This document shows positions 17,753 through 27,372 of a stretch of DNA of 64,000 bases, one piece after another (within the stretch, counting starts at the first letter, position 1; each line of letters starts with the position of its first letter). The notes under the pieces are model-generated. The model saw only the letters and a list, made by a program, of their open reading frames with translations. It made no database searches and was not told where the DNA came from. A program made the position numbers and the translations under genes. The DNA lies in assembly GCF_020991375.1 (NCBI RefSeq), contig NZ_JAJLQZ010000002.1, positions 434,001 through 498,000 of the forward strand, read 5' to 3'. The DNA comes from Glycomyces amatae (lineage in GTDB: Bacteria; Actinomycetota; Actinomycetes; Mycobacteriales; Micromonosporaceae).

Positions 17753-18034
17753 TCACTCGCGGCCGAAGGCCAGGCCCTTGGCGTGGAACAGCCCGAGCAG
17801 GAGCACGCCGACCGCGACCGCGGCCCCGCCGGGCGCCGGTGCGGCGGGGACGTCGGCCGCCAGGAGCGCCAAGGCGCCGAGGCAGATGCCCGACCACCCC
17901 GCGACGAGGTTCGGGACGGGACCGGAGCCGAAGACGGTCGGGTACGGCTCCCTGGTGATGCCTTTGACGAAGTGGGGTATGCCGTTGCCGATCATGAGGC
18001 CGGCCAGGAGGCCGAGGGCGATGGCTTGGATCAC
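17753..18034 (-). CDS. Small membrane protein
   Basis: A 93-residue protein starting at a GTG that overlaps the TetR stop (GTGA). It has about three hydrophobic segments: AIALGLLAGLMIGNGIPHFVKGI at the N-terminus, LVAGWSGICLGALALLA in the middle and AAVAVGVLLLGLFHAKGLAFG at the end. The N-x-I-P-H-F-V-K-G-I segment resembles small actinobacterial membrane proteins of unknown role. Coupling to TetR suggests it is the regulated product. Confidence 0.7.
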   Translation of the reverse strand: MIQAIALGLLAGLMIGNGIPHFVKGITREPYPTVFGSGPVPNLVAGWSGICLGALALLAADVPAAPAPGGAAVAVGVLLLGLFHAKGLAFGRE

Positions 18035-18612
18035 GGGGTGCTCCGTTCGGGGGTGAACCCGCGGACGGTGAGGTCCACGAGGAGGCGCAGGCGCGCGCGC
18101 ATCCGGTCGGCGGTGGCGCTGGACCGGGCGATGCCGACCATGGCGTCGGTGAGCAGCGCCGCGGCGTCCTCGGCGGTCACGGCGCCGAGGTCGAGTTCGC
18201 GGGCGTCGGCGAGGACCGAGGCGACCAGGTCCGTGTACGCGGCCTCCGAGGCGGCGACCAGGTCGGCCGCGACCGCGGCCGCCTCGCGGACGAGCTCGTG
18301 CCGGTGGTCGGGGGCGACGGCGGCCGCGGCGAAGTCGAGCTTGACGGCCAGGAGGTTGAAGAGCCGGTCGGCGGTGGTCGCCCCGGTCGCCCCCGCGGCG
18401 GCCGCGGCGGCGTGCAGTTCGGCGCCGACGCGGGCGGCCACGGCGCGGAACACCGCGTCCTTGTTCGGGAAGTACTGGTAGACGGCCGGGCGCGAGAGGC
18501 CGGCGGCGTTCGCGATCATGTCCATCGTGGTCTTGCGGTGCCCGTAGCGTCCGAAGACGGGCGCGGCCGCGGCCGCGATGGCCTCGCGGGCGGTCTCGGC
18601 GCGGTTCGTCAT
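18031..18612 (-). CDS. TetR family transcriptional regulator
   Basis: A 193-residue regulator with the HTH at residues 8-55 (EAIAAAAAPVFGRYGHRKTTMDMIANAAGLSRPAVYQYF), then a helical ligand domain. Its ATG follows a TTGACA promoter so closely that the transcript is probably nearly leaderless. The inverted repeat TGACATT-N10-AATGTCA lies directly upstream and overlaps the promoter, so it is likely autoregulated together with the small membrane protein behind it. Confidence 0.85.
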   Translation of the reverse strand: MTNRAETAREAIAAAAAPVFGRYGHRKTTMDMIANAAGLSRPAVYQYFPNKDAVFRAVAARVGAELHAAAAAAGATGATTADRLFNLLAVKLDFAAAAVAPDHRHELVREAAAVAADLVAASEAAYTDLVASVLADARELDLGAVTAEDAAALLTDAMVGIARSSATADRMRARLRLLVDLTVRGFTPERSTP

Positions 18613-18614
18613 GC

Positions 18615-18647
18615 TGACATTCTTTATTCATAATGTCAGTTTGTCAA
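18615..18647 (-). promoter_or_regulatory. TetR promoter and operator
   Basis: A minus-strand -35 TTGACA (18647-18642) is followed by the inverted repeat TGACATT-N10-AATGTCA (18615-18638), whose arms span the spacer and -10 region. The ATG is at 18612, so the leader is at most a few bases. Confidence 0.6.
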
Positions 18648-18662
18648 GTCGTGGGCGTGGAA

Positions 18663-18688
18663 AAGGGCCGGCCGTCCGGCCGGCCCTT
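18663..18688 (-). terminator. Terminator after uppP
   Basis: An 11-bp perfect stem (AAGGGCCGGCC/GGCCGGCCCTT, loop GTCC) followed on the minus strand by TTTT, 12 bases past the uppP stop. Confidence 0.8.
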
Positions 18689-18699
18689 CCCGTTGCGGA

Positions 18700-19542
18700 T
18701 CAGGTGGCGGTGAGGAAGCCCGTCTCCAGCATGATGATCACGGCGACGCCGAGGATGCAGCGGTACCAGACGAAGATGAAGACGCTGTGCTTCGCGACCC
18801 ACTTGAGCATCCAGTGCACCGCCCCGAGGCCCACGAAGAACGCCACGATCGTGGCCACGAGCATCTGCGCGCCGCTGGGCACCGAGCCCTCCGTGACGGG
18901 TTCGAAGACGTCGCCGAGGCTCAGGATGCCCGCGCCGTAGACCGCCGGGAGCGCCAGCAGGAACGAGTACCTGGCGGCGACCGCGCGGTCGAGGTTGATG
19001 AACAGGCCCGCGGTGATGGTGGCGCCCGAGCGCGAGACGCCGGGGATGAGCGCGCCCGCCTGCGCGAAGCCGAGGATGAGGCCGTCCTTCATGCGGAAGT
19101 CGCCCCAGGTGCGGGTCTTGCGGCCGACGAGTTCGGCCAGCGCGAGGAGGAGGCCGAAGAAGATGAGGCTGAAGGAGACCAGCCACAGGTTGCGGGCGCC
19201 TTCGCGGATCGCGTCCTGGAAGATCAGTCCGAAGAAGACGATCGGGAGGGTGCCGATGATGACGTACCAGCCCAGGCGGTAGTCGGTCTCGTTGCGCAGC
19301 TCCTTGTCGCGCAGGCCCTTCCACCAGGCCACGAGGATGCGGACGATGTCCTTCCAGAAGTAGAGGAGGACCGCCGTCTCGGTGCCCAGCTGCGTGACCG
19401 CCGTGAAGGAGGCGCCGGCGTCCTCCTCGAAGAACAGCGCCGAGGTCAGGCGGAGGTGCGCCGAGGAGGAGATCGGCAGCATCTCGGTCAGGCCCTGGAC
19501 GATCCCGAGCACGATGGCCTCGAACCAGGTCATGTCGACCAT
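18700..19542 (-). CDS. uppP: Undecaprenyl-diphosphatase
   Basis: A 280-residue integral membrane enzyme (BacA/UppP) that dephosphorylates undecaprenyl pyrophosphate so the lipid carrier can be reused in cell-wall synthesis. Both catalytic motifs are present: [17 protein letters not shown] near the N-terminus and [14 protein letters not shown] near residue 165. It has about eight hydrophobic segments. The start ATG 19542 is set by GGAGG seven bases upstream; a second ATG nine bases on is less well placed. It is monocistronic and ends before a strong terminator. Confidence 0.95.
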   Translation of the reverse strand: MVDMTWFEAIVLGIVQGLTEMLPISSSAHLRLTSALFFEEDAGASFTAVTQLGTETAVLLYFWKDIVRILVAWWKGLRDKELRNETDYRLGWYVIIGTLPIVFFGLIFQDAIREGARNLWLVSFSLIFFGLLLALAELVGRKTRTWGDFRMKDGLILGFAQAGALIPGVSRSGATITAGLFINLDRAVAARYSFLLALPAVYGAGILSLGDVFEPVTEGSVPSGAQMLVATIVAFFVGLGAVHWMLKWVAKHSVFIFVWYRCILGVAVIIMLETGFLTAT

Positions 19543-20070
19543 CCGGCCACCTCCGTCCGCACACGGAACCGGCAGGGGGATGTGTACATGTGAGCTTCTT
19601 TCGTCATTTCGACGTCGGGGAGTCGCTGCCGCCGTCTCTCGGCACCCGGCGCGACTGGGACATCTTGCCAGATCCGTCCCTGTGACCGTCTCCTGTACAC
19701 CCGCGAGTGAGACCGATCGCGAGCGGAGACGACCGGCGGCGCCGACCCGAACGCGGTCGGCGCCGCCGGAGACCTGACCGCGTCGCATGGCAGGAACAGT
19801 CGGTCGGCCTGCGGGCCCGCGCGGCGGGCCCGGTTATGACACGCACTCTACGAGCCGCGAGTCCGGCTTGTCAGCGATTCGGATGATTCAGGCGGATTGG
19901 GGTGTGGTGCGCCTCGGCGTCAGGCGGCCGTCAAAAGCGCGGCGGCGCGCGTAGCGATGGCGTCAGGCCCTCTGGCCAGGGGCCCCGCCGCGGCGTTCAC
20001 TCGGTTCCGCCGGGGCCGATCGCCCCGGCGGCGGCCCTCGGCCGCCCCCCACGCAGAGGAGAAGGAAGCC
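19543..20070. other. 528-bp intergenic region upstream of kdp with three strong hairpins
   Basis: No gene is supported. Three stems stand out: 19733-19769 (15 bp, arms CCGGCGGCGCCGACC/GGTCGGCGCCGCCGG), 19813-19831 (8 bp, GGGCCCGC/GCGGGCCC) and 20007-20031 (10 bp, CCGCCGGGGC/GCCCCGGCGG). The last lies 40 bases before the first kdp frame and would be in its mRNA leader. I do not recognise a known riboswitch, and no clear KdpE site can be set by eye. Confidence 0.5.
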
Positions 20071-20154
20071 ATGCCCGATCTCGCCCACCTCGCGCTGACG
20101 GTGGCCTGTTTCATCGTCCTGGCCCTGGTCGTCAAGGCGGTGGAGAAGCTGTGA
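20071..20154 (+). CDS. 27-residue membrane peptide at the head of the kdp operon
   Basis: [20 protein letters not shown] followed by VKAVEKL: one hydrophobic helix and a short charged end. GGAGAAGG gives it a strong ribosome site and its stop overlaps the GTG of kdpF (GTGA), which argues that it is translated. Short frames in this place with a similar E-K/R-L ending exist upstream of kdp genes in other bacteria as far as I recall, but they are rarely annotated. It could be a second small subunit or a translation-coupling peptide. Confidence 0.65.
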   Translation: MPDLAHLALTVACFIVLALVVKAVEKL

Positions 20155-20231
20155 GCGCCGTCGGCGCCGTCCTCGCCGTCCTCATCGGCGTCTACCTCGT
20201 GGTCGCCCTGCTGAAACCGGAGCGGTTCTGA
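20151..20231 (+). CDS. kdpF: Potassium-transporting ATPase subunit KdpF
   Basis: A 26-residue single-helix subunit, [20 protein letters not shown] then LKPERF. The ending L-x-P-E-R-F is the KdpF hallmark. KdpF stabilises the KdpFABC complex in the membrane. The GTG start overlaps the preceding stop and its own stop shares one base with the kdpA ATG, so the genes are tightly coupled. Confidence 0.9.
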   Translation: MSAVGAVLAVLIGVYLVVALLKPERF

Positions 20232-21892
20232 TGGGCGAGACCACCGCGGGCGTCGTCTTCATCGCCGCGATGATCGCGGCGCTCGCCGCGAGCCACGGAC
20301 CGCTCGGCGACCACATCCACCGGGTCCTCACCCGCGAGCGCCACTACAAGGCAGAGCGCGGCCTCTACAGGGCCATGGGCGTCCGCCCCGGCGAGGAGCA
20401 GCACTGGGCGGGGTACGCGCGCAGCGTGCTGGCCTTCTCGGCCCTGAGCGTACTGGCGCTGTACCTCCTCCAGCGGGCCCAGGGGTCGCTGCCGCTGAGC
20501 AACGGGTTCACCGGGGTCGAACCGGGGCTCGCGTGGAACACCGCGGTCAGCTTCACCGCGAACACCAACTGGCAGGCGTACTCGGGCGAGTCCACGATGG
20601 GCGTCCTGGTCCAGACCGCCGGCCTGTCGGTGCAGAACTTCGCGTCCGCCGCCGTCGGCATCGCCGTCGCCGCGGCGCTGATGCGCGGCTTCGCCCGCAA
20701 GACCACCGACGCGCTCGGGAACTTCTGGGCGGACCTGACCCGGATCACCCTGTGGGTGCTGCTGCCGATCGCGTTCGTCGGCGCGGTCGTCCTCGTCGCC
20801 GGCGGCGCGGTCCAGAACCTCACCGCCTTCACGGGCGCGACCACCGCCGCCGGGGACGCGCAGACCCTCCCCGGCGGGCTCGTCGCGAGCCAGGAGGCGA
20901 TCAAGAACCTCGGCACCAACGGCGGCGGGCCGTTCAACGCCAACGCGGCGCACCCGTTCGAGAACCCGTCCGGCTGGACGAACTTCATCCTGGTCTACCT
21001 GATCCTGGTCGTCCCGTTCTCGATGCCGCGCGTCTTCGGCCGCATGGTCGGCGACCGGCGCCAGGGGCGCGCCGTCGCGGCGGCCATGGCCGTCATCGCC
21101 CTGGTCTCGACCGGGCTGGTCCTCGGCTTCGAGTCCTTCGCGAACGGCACCGTCCCGCAGGCGGTCGCGGCCGCCATGGAGGGCAAGGAGGTCCGCTTCG
21201 GCGTCGCGGACTCCGGCGTCTTCGCCGCCGCGACCACCTTGACGTCGACGGGCTCGGTGAACTCCTTCCACGACTCGTACACGTCGTTCGGCGGCGGGGT
21301 GCTGATGCTGAACATGATGCTCGGCGAGGTCGCCTCCGGCGGCGTCGGCGCGGGGCTGTACGGCCTGCTGGTGCTCGCGGTCGTCACCGTGTTCATCGCC
21401 GGGCTCATGGTCGGGCGCACGCCCGAGTACCTGGGCAAGAAGATCGGCGGCCGCGAGATCAAGCTCGCCGGCCTGTACTTCCTGGTGACGCCCGCGCTCG
21501 TGCTCATCGGCCTGGCCGCCTCGCTCGCGGTGCCGGCCAACCTGGAGTCCATGCAGGACGCGGGGCCGCACGGCCTCTCGGAGCTGCTGTACGCCTTCAC
21601 CTCCGCGTCGAACAACAACGGCTCGGCCTTCGCCGGGTTCGGGGCGGACACGCCGTGGTTCAACACCGCGCTGGGCCTGTGCATGCTGTTCGGCCGGTTC
21701 CTGCCGATCATCCTGGTGCTCGCCCTCGCCGGCTCGCTGGCGCGGCAGCGGCCCGTCCCGGCCACCGCGGGGACCTTCCCGACCCACAGGCCGCTGTTCG
21801 TCGGCATGGTCGTGGGCGTGACGGTCGTCCTCGTCGCCCTGACCTTCCTTCCCGTCCTCGCCCTCGGCCCGCTGGCCGACGGGCTGCAATAG
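20231..21892 (+). CDS. kdpA: Potassium-transporting ATPase subunit KdpA
   Basis: A 553-residue potassium channel-like subunit that carries K+ in the high-affinity KdpFABC pump. Selectivity-filter-like segments are visible: [45 protein letters not shown] and [14 protein letters not shown], one in each of the four pseudo-repeats. Length and order are normal. It starts one base into the kdpF stop and is followed after 13 bases by kdpB. Confidence 0.97.
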   Translation: MGETTAGVVFIAAMIAALAASHGPLGDHIHRVLTRERHYKAERGLYRAMGVRPGEEQHWAGYARSVLAFSALSVLALYLLQRAQGSLPLSNGFTGVEPGLAWNTAVSFTANTNWQAYSGESTMGVLVQTAGLSVQNFASAAVGIAVAAALMRGFARKTTDALGNFWADLTRITLWVLLPIAFVGAVVLVAGGAVQNLTAFTGATTAAGDAQTLPGGLVASQEAIKNLGTNGGGPFNANAAHPFENPSGWTNFILVYLILVVPFSMPRVFGRMVGDRRQGRAVAAAMAVIALVSTGLVLGFESFANGTVPQAVAAAMEGKEVRFGVADSGVFAAATTLTSTGSVNSFHDSYTSFGGGVLMLNMMLGEVASGGVGAGLYGLLVLAVVTVFIAGLMVGRTPEYLGKKIGGREIKLAGLYFLVTPALVLIGLAASLAVPANLESMQDAGPHGLSELLYAFTSASNNNGSAFAGFGADTPWFNTALGLCMLFGRFLPIILVLALAGSLARQRPVPATAGTFPTHRPLFVGMVVGVTVVLVALTFLPVLALGPLADGLQ

Positions 21893-21905
21893 GAGGCGTC
21901 CGCAC

Positions 21906-24038
21906 ATGTCAAGCACGGCAACCGCGCCCACCGCGGCGCCCCGGAGCCGGAACGGGCTCCTGGACCCCCGGCAGTGGGCGGGATCCGCACCCGCCGCACT
22001 GCGCAAGCTCGACCCGCGCCTCATGTGGCGCAACCCGGTCATGTTCATCGTCGAGATCGGCGCGGCCTTCACGACCGCGCTCGCGATCGCCGACCCGACC
22101 CCGTTCGCCTGGACCATCACGGCGTGGCTGTGGCTGACGGTGCTGTTCGCCAACGCGGCCGAGGCCGTCGCCGAGGGCCGCGGCAAGGCCCAGGCCGACT
22201 CGCTGCGCCGGGCCAGGACCGACACCGTGGCGCGGAAGCTCGCGGTGCAGGACCCCGGCATCGGCTCCCCCCGGGTGGCGACGGTCGAGGTCCCGGCGCC
22301 GGAACTGGTGCGCGGCGACCACGTCCTGGTCGAGGCGGGGCAGACGATCCCCGGGGACGGCGACGTCGTCACCGGCATCGCGAGCGTGGACGAGTCGGCG
22401 ATCACCGGCGAGTCCGCGCCCGTCATCCGCGAGTCCGGCGGCGACCGCTGCGCGGTCATGGGCGGCACGAGGGTCCTCTCGGACTGGGTCGTCGTCCGGA
22501 TCACCGCCGAGCCCGGCAGGTCCTTCCTGGACCGGATGATCGCCCTCGTGGAGGGCTCGGAACGGCGCAGGACGCCCAACGAGATCGCTCTGAACATCCT
22601 GCTCTCGGCGATGACGGTCATCTTCCTGCTGGCCGTGGTCACCATGCAGCCCGCAGCGGTCTTCTCCAAGGACCACATGGCCGCCGCCCAGGACTCGACG
22701 GTCCTGAACCAGGACGGGGTCACCGGTATCGTGCTGATCTCGCTGCTGGTGTGCCTCATCCCGACCACCATCGGGGCGCTCCTGAGCGCCATCGGCATCG
22801 CCGGGATGGACCGGCTCGTGCAGCGCAACGTGCTGGCCATGTCCGGCCGGGCCGTGGAGGCCGCCGGCGACGTCGACACGCTCCTGCTGGACAAGACCGG
22901 CACCGTCACCTACGGCAACCGCCGCGCGTCCGCGTTCCTGCCGGTCCCCGGCGCCGGCGGGCGGGAGCTCGCGGACGCCGCGCAGCTCTCCAGCCTCGCC
23001 GACGAGACCCCCGAGGGGCGCTCGATCACGGTGTACGCCAAGGAGGCGTACGGGCTGCGGGAACGGGCCGAGGGAGCGCTCGCGCACGCCGAGTGGATCG
23101 CGTTCTCGGCGCAGACCCGCATGTCCGGCGTGGACCTGGTCGAGCACGGCTCGACGCACCGCATCCGCAAGGGGGCGGCCGCGGCCGTCATCGCCTGGGT
23201 CGGCGACGAGGGCGGCGATGCGGACCCGCGCGTGGACGACCTGGTCGACCAGGTCTCGCGCGAGGGCGGCACGCCGCTGGTCGTCGCCGGGCACCGGGAC
23301 GGCGAGCGGGCCCGCGTCCTCGGGGTGGTCCACCTCAAGGACGTCGTCAAGGAGGGCATGGCCGAGCGGTTCGCCCGCCTGCGGGCCATGGGCATCCGCA
23401 CCGTCATGGTCACCGGCGACAACCCGCGCACCGCGGAGGCCGTCGCGGCCGAGGCCGGCGTCGACGACTTCCTCGCCGAGGCGAGGCCCGAGGACAAGCT
23501 GGCGCTCATCAAGCGCGAGCAGGACGCCGGGCGCATGGTCGCCATGACCGGCGACGGCACCAACGACGCGCCCGCGCTCGCCGCGGCCGACGTCGGCGTC
23601 GCGATGAACACCGGCACCTCGGCGGCCAAGGAGGCCGGGAACATGGTCGACCTCGACTCCGACCCGACCAAGCTCATCGAGATCGTCGCCATCGGCAAGC
23701 AGCTGCTGACGACCTTCTCGGTCGCCAACGACGTCGCCAAGTACTTCGCGATCATCCCGGCGATCTTCGCCGCGGTCTACCCGGGCCTGGACGCGCTCAA
23801 CGTCATGCGCCTGTCCAGTCCGGAGTCGGCGATCGTCTCGGCGGTGGTCTTCAACGCGGTCGTCATCGTCGCACTGGTCCCGCTGGCCCTCAAGGGCGTC
23901 GCCCACAGGCCCGGCCCGGCCTCCTCGCTCCTGCGCAGGAACCTGCTGGTCTACGGCCTCGGCGGGATCGCCGCCCCGTTCATCGGCATCAAGCTCATCG
24001 ACCTCGCGGTCGCCCTCATCCCAGGGATCGGTTCATGA
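21906..24038 (+). CDS. kdpB: Potassium-transporting ATPase ATP-binding subunit KdpB
   Basis: A 710-residue P-type ATPase. The actuator motif ITGESAPV is at about residue 165, the phosphorylated Asp is in [13 protein letters not shown] (about 330), the nucleotide domain follows, and [20 protein letters not shown] is at about 550. KdpB hydrolyses ATP to drive K+ through KdpA. An early basic extension (residues 1-30) is a little longer than in Escherichia coli. The stop overlaps the kdpC ATG (ATGA). Confidence 0.97.
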   Translation: MSSTATAPTAAPRSRNGLLDPRQWAGSAPAALRKLDPRLMWRNPVMFIVEIGAAFTTALAIADPTPFAWTITAWLWLTVLFANAAEAVAEGRGKAQADSLRRARTDTVARKLAVQDPGIGSPRVATVEVPAPELVRGDHVLVEAGQTIPGDGDVVTGIASVDESAITGESAPVIRESGGDRCAVMGGTRVLSDWVVVRITAEPGRSFLDRMIALVEGSERRRTPNEIALNILLSAMTVIFLLAVVTMQPAAVFSKDHMAAAQDSTVLNQDGVTGIVLISLLVCLIPTTIGALLSAIGIAGMDRLVQRNVLAMSGRAVEAAGDVDTLLLDKTGTVTYGNRRASAFLPVPGAGGRELADAAQLSSLADETPEGRSITVYAKEAYGLRERAEGALAHAEWIAFSAQTRMSGVDLVEHGSTHRIRKGAAAAVIAWVGDEGGDADPRVDDLVDQVSREGGTPLVVAGHRDGERARVLGVVHLKDVVKEGMAERFARLRAMGIRTVMVTGDNPRTAEAVAAEAGVDDFLAEARPEDKLALIKREQDAGRMVAMTGDGTNDAPALAAADVGVAMNTGTSAAKEAGNMVDLDSDPTKLIEIVAIGKQLLTTFSVANDVAKYFAIIPAIFAAVYPGLDALNVMRLSSPESAIVSAVVFNAVVIVALVPLALKGVAHRPGPASSLLRRNLLVYGLGGIAAPFIGIKLIDLAVALIPGIGS

Positions 24039-24955
24039 CACGTCTGCCCCGCTGGGTCCCCCAGCACTTCGCCGCAGTGCGGGCACTGCTGGTGCTCACC
24101 GCCGTCACCGGCGTCCTGTACCCGCTGGCGGTCCTCGCGGCCGCCCAGCTCCCGGGCCTGAACGACAAGGCCGAGGGGTCGCTCCTCCACGACGGGGACG
24201 GCGCCGTGGTCGGCTCGTCCCTGATCGGGCAGTCCTTCACCGACGACGAGGGCGCGGCGCTGCCGGGGTACTTCCAGTCGCGCCCGTCCATAGCCGCCGG
24301 GGACGGCGGCGACTACGACCCGACGGCCTCGGGGGCCTCGAACTTCGGACCGGAGAACGTGGTCGACGCGCTGCCCGATCCCGGACTCGGGTGGGAGGGC
24401 GACGAGGACGCCGCCAAGAGCCTGCTCACGCAGGTGTGCGAGCGCTCGTACGAGATCGGGGAGCGGGAGGGCGTGGACGGCTCCCGGCCGTACTGCGCCG
24501 AGTCCGGGGACGGCGCCGTGGGCGCGGTCCTCGGGGTGTTCCGCTCCGGCGGCGTCACCGGCGAGGCGACGCGGGCGGTGAGCCTCAACGAGGCCTGCGG
24601 CTCGGTGGAGGCGCCGTTCCTCGCCGAGTACGAGGGCGTGCCGGTCGAGTGCGCCGAGTACGGCGAGGACTACGCGAAGGCGGTCGTCACGCCGGTCGAG
24701 GGCGACGCGGGCGAACCGGAGGTCCCGGCCGACGCGGTGACCGCCTCGGGCTCGGGGCTCGACCCGCACATCTCCCCCGCGTACGCCGGCCTCCAGGTCG
24801 ACCGGGTCGCGGCCGAGCGCGGCGCGGGCGCCCGGGAGGTCGCGGCGCTGGTCGAGGAGCACACGACGGGACGGTTCCTCGGGTTCATGGGGGAACCGGC
24901 GGTGAACGTCCTCGAGCTCAACCTGGCCCTGGACGAGGCGTATCCGCTTTCTTAG
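24035..24955 (+). CDS. kdpC: Potassium-transporting ATPase subunit KdpC with a large extracytoplasmic insertion
   Basis: A KdpC by its N-terminal membrane helix (residues 13-38), [32 protein letters not shown], and the conserved [25 protein letters not shown] block (235-259) with the end [11 protein letters not shown]. It has 306 residues against about 190-200 in the usual form. The extra residues lie between SNFGPEN and the VTASGSG block (about 108-230), are acidic, and hold all four cysteines (135, 154, 188, 206). The part is outside the membrane, so two disulfides are possible. The gene is intact and coupled to kdpB. Confidence 0.93.
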   Translation: MTRLPRWVPQHFAAVRALLVLTAVTGVLYPLAVLAAAQLPGLNDKAEGSLLHDGDGAVVGSSLIGQSFTDDEGAALPGYFQSRPSIAAGDGGDYDPTASGASNFGPENVVDALPDPGLGWEGDEDAAKSLLTQVCERSYEIGEREGVDGSRPYCAESGDGAVGAVLGVFRSGGVTGEATRAVSLNEACGSVEAPFLAEYEGVPVECAEYGEDYAKAVVTPVEGDAGEPEVPADAVTASGSGLDPHISPAYAGLQVDRVAAERGAGAREVAALVEEHTTGRFLGFMGEPAVNVLELNLALDEAYPLS

Positions 24956-24970
24956 GGCCGCAATGGAAAC

Positions 24971-25004
24971 GGGGCGGACGCGATATGCGCGTCGCGTCCG
25001 CCCC
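24971..25004. terminator. Hairpin between convergent kdpC and glucanase genes
   Basis: A perfect 12-bp stem, GGGGCGGACGCG/CGCGTCCGCCCC, with a ten-base loop. It lies between the kdpC stop and the end of the convergent glucanase gene and can act in both directions. Confidence 0.75.
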
Positions 25005-25025
25005 TCCCTCATCGCCCGACCGGGG

Positions 25026-26363
25026 TCAGGACCGGAACCACTTCTGCGCGGGGTTGCCGCTGCAGGTGACTATCTGGAGGTTCGTGCCGTCGGCCGAGTT
25101 GGCCCACGGCACGTCGAGGCACTTGTTCGCCTGCGGGTTCACCAGGTCGTTCGCGCCCGAGAGGACCCATTTCTGGGCCCCGGAGCCGTTGCAGTTCCAC
25201 AATCGGACCGGGGTGCCGTCGGCGGTCCCGCCGTTCGCGACGTCGAGGCACTTGCCGAGGGCCCGGAGGGACCCGTCGCTCGCGAAGGTCCACTGCTGGG
25301 CGGCGGTGCCGTTGCAGTGGTAGAGCTGGACGGGCGTGCCGTTCGCGGTGCCCGAGCCCTCGACGTCCAGGCACTTGCCGGCCAGGCCGGTGATCGCCCC
25401 GCCCGAACTGGTCGCCCCCGAGTAGACGCGGACGTAGTCGATCTTCATCTGCTGCGGGAACTGCGTGGAGCCGTCGGGGTAGCCGGGCCAGTTCCCGCCG
25501 ACCGCGACGTTCATGATCATGAAGAACGGGTGGTCGAAGACCCACTCGTTGCCGCCGATGTCGGCCGTGGACTTGGTCTGGTAGTTGACGCCGTCGACCG
25601 ACCAGGTGATCGAGTTCGGCGACCAGTCGACCGCGAACGTGTGGAAGCCGTTCGCGAACGGCTGCCCGATCGTGTGGGAACCGGTGACGCCCGCGCCGCC
25701 GGAGTAGCCGGGGCCGTGGAGGGTGCCGTGGACGGTGTTCGGCTCGTGGCCGACGTTCTCCATGATGTCGATCTCGCCGCTCTGCGGCCAGCCGACCTGG
25801 CCGAGGTCGTCGCCGAGCATCCAGAAGGCGGGCCAGATGCCCTGGCCGCGCGGGATCTGGATGCGGGCCTCGAAGCGGCCGTACGCCTGGGTGAACGTGC
25901 CGGAGGTGAGCAGCCGCGCCGAGGTGTACTGGCAGGTCCCGTACCAGCACTGGTAGTTGGACGGGTTCTCGCGGCGGGCGGTGATGACCATGTTGCCGCT
26001 GCCGTCGTGGGCGGCGTTGCTCGTCGAGTCGGTGTAGTACTGGTGCTCGTTGTTGCCCCAGCCTCCGCCGCCGATGTCGTAGCGCCACTTGGAGGAGTCG
26101 GGCGGGGTGCCCGCGCCGGCGTTGAACTCGTCGCTCCAGGTCAGGGCCATGGCCTGCACGTCGGCGGCGTCCACGTCCTGGGCGTCCGCGGGGCGGTCGA
26201 GGTTGACGGTGACGATGGTCGCGGCGGCCGCGACGGCGGCCGCGGCCAGTGCGAGGAGGCGGACGGTCCGGCCGCGCCTGGGCCGGGTGGTGACGGGGTC
26301 TCGGGGTGGTCTCACGGAGGCGTCCTCTCGTTCCGCGGGAGAGGGAGCGCTGCTGTCGGTCAT
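25026..26363 (-). CDS. Secreted GH16 beta-glucanase with ricin-type CBM13
   Basis: A 445-residue exported enzyme. After a basic N-terminus (RRGR) comes a hydrophobic export segment (about 34-55). The GH16 domain runs from about 70 to 315 (LTWSDEFNAGAGTPPDSSKW) and has the active site WPQSGEIDIMENVG, where the two glutamates are nucleophile and acid/base. The end (about 320-445) has three ricin-type QxW repeats (GKCLDVEGSG, AAQQWTF, AQKWVL, AQKWFRS), a CBM13. It probably cuts beta-1,3- or mixed-link glucans outside the cell. Its own promoter and operator lie upstream; the ABC operon at 26485 is separate. Confidence 0.92.
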   Translation of the reverse strand: MTDSSAPSPAEREDASVRPPRDPVTTRPRRGRTVRLLALAAAAVAAAATIVTVNLDRPADAQDVDAADVQAMALTWSDEFNAGAGTPPDSSKWRYDIGGGGWGNNEHQYYTDSTSNAAHDGSGNMVITARRENPSNYQCWYGTCQYTSARLLTSGTFTQAYGRFEARIQIPRGQGIWPAFWMLGDDLGQVGWPQSGEIDIMENVGHEPNTVHGTLHGPGYSGGAGVTGSHTIGQPFANGFHTFAVDWSPNSITWSVDGVNYQTKSTADIGGNEWVFDHPFFMIMNVAVGGNWPGYPDGSTQFPQQMKIDYVRVYSGATSSGGAITGLAGKCLDVEGSGTANGTPVQLYHCNGTAAQQWTFASDGSLRALGKCLDVANGGTADGTPVRLWNCNGSGAQKWVLSGANDLVNPQANKCLDVPWANSADGTNLQIVTCSGNPAQKWFRS

Positions 26364-26378
26364 GGAGGCATGACATTC

Positions 26379-26436
26379 AGAGAGCGCTCTCTCTAAATAT
26401 TCTTATCTTTTTATCATCGGCATAGATCCTTGTCAA
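26379..26436 (-). promoter_or_regulatory. Glucanase promoter with LacI-type operator
   Basis: Minus-strand TTGACA (26436-26431) and TAAAAA (26413-26408) are 17 bp apart. Downstream of the expected start is a perfect 14-bp palindrome AGAGAGCGCTCTCT (26379-26392) with the central CG of LacI-type operators, placed to block elongation. Confidence 0.7.
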
Positions 26437-26484
26437 TAGGATGAATTCGGGCGGGGGCCGCGGTCGCCCGCGGCCCCCGGTGGG

Positions 26485-27372
26485 TCAGCCCTTCACGGCG
26501 CCGCCGAGGCTCGCGCCGTTGAGGAACAGGCGCTGGAAGACCAGGAACAGCGCGATCGGGATCAGCGAGGAGATCGCCAGCGCCGCCAGGAACACGTCGA
26601 GCTCCACGAACTGCTGGAGGATCGGCAGCCGCACCGAGAGCGGCTGGCGGTCCGGGTCGGGCAGCACCAGCATCGGCCAGAGGAAGTCCTTCCAGGAGGC
26701 GATGACGGCGAAGACCGAGACCACGCCGATGATCGGGCGCGACATCGGCAGCACGATCGACCAGAACAGGCGGTAGGGCCCGGCGCCGTCCACTCGGGCC
26801 GCCTCGAAGATCTCCCTGGGCAGGTTCGCGAAGAACCGCTGCATGAGCAGCACGTTGAACGCGTTGGCCCCGGCGGGGAGCCAGATCGCCCAGAACGTGT
26901 TGAGCATCGAGGTGCCGACCACGGGCGGGTCCAGGATCGTGAGGTACAGCGGGACGAGCAGGACCACGCTGGGCACGAACAGGGTCGCGAGCACCGCGCC
27001 GGAGACGAGCTTGCCGAGCCGGGGGCGCAGGACCGCGAGCGCGTAGCCGCCGGTGGCGGCGACCAGGAGCTGCACGGCCCAGGAGCCCGCGGCGAGGGCG
27101 ATGGTGTTGAAGAAGTACTTGTCGATCTCGACGCGGGTCCACGCCTCCGCCAGGTTGGCGAAGTCGAACCCGTTGGGCCAGAAGGCCATGGGCTGACGGA
27201 GCGTGTCCTGGGTGGGCGTGACGGCGGCCTTGGCGAGCCAGAGCATCGGGCCGAGGCCGGCGACGGCGAGGCCCGCCAGGAGCAGGCCGTGGGAGATGCG
27301 CGCGCTCCAGCGGACGCTGGGGCGCTTCCAGTCGGTGGGGGCGAGGAGCCCCCTGTCGGTCCTCGCGCTCAT
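26485..27372 (-). CDS. Carbohydrate ABC transporter permease (MalG type)
   Basis: A 295-residue inner-membrane permease with six hydrophobic segments and the EAA loop EAARVDGAGPYRLFWSIVLPMSRP, which contacts the ATPase. The start overlaps the stop of the MalF-type permease by one base (TGATG). It is the last gene of the alpha-glucoside operon. No ATP-binding gene is present here; actinobacterial sugar importers of this class usually share an MsiK-type ATPase encoded elsewhere. Confidence 0.9.
   Translation of the reverse strand: MSARTDRGLLAPTDWKRPSVRWSARISHGLLLAGLAVAGLGPMLWLAKAAVTPTQDTLRQPMAFWPNGFDFANLAEAWTRVEIDKYFFNTIALAAGSWAVQLLVAATGGYALAVLRPRLGKLVSGAVLATLFVPSVVLLVPLYLTILDPPVVGTSMLNTFWAIWLPAGANAFNVLLMQRFFANLPREIFEAARVDGAGPYRLFWSIVLPMSRPIIGVVSVFAVIASWKDFLWPMLVLPDPDRQPLSVRLPILQQFVELDVFLAALAISSLIPIALFLVFQRLFLNGASLGGAVKG

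Noticed and set aside
19543-20070. c-di-AMP (ydaO) riboswitch in front of kdp
   Set aside because: The conserved sequence blocks of that class are not visible; only generic GC stems are seen.
26426-26442. ATCCT-N7-AGGAT near the glucanase promoter as another sulfur operator
   Set aside because: It lacks the inner TA of each arm (the right half ATAGGA is present, the left is not) and overlaps the -35 of a sugar gene; likely coincidence.
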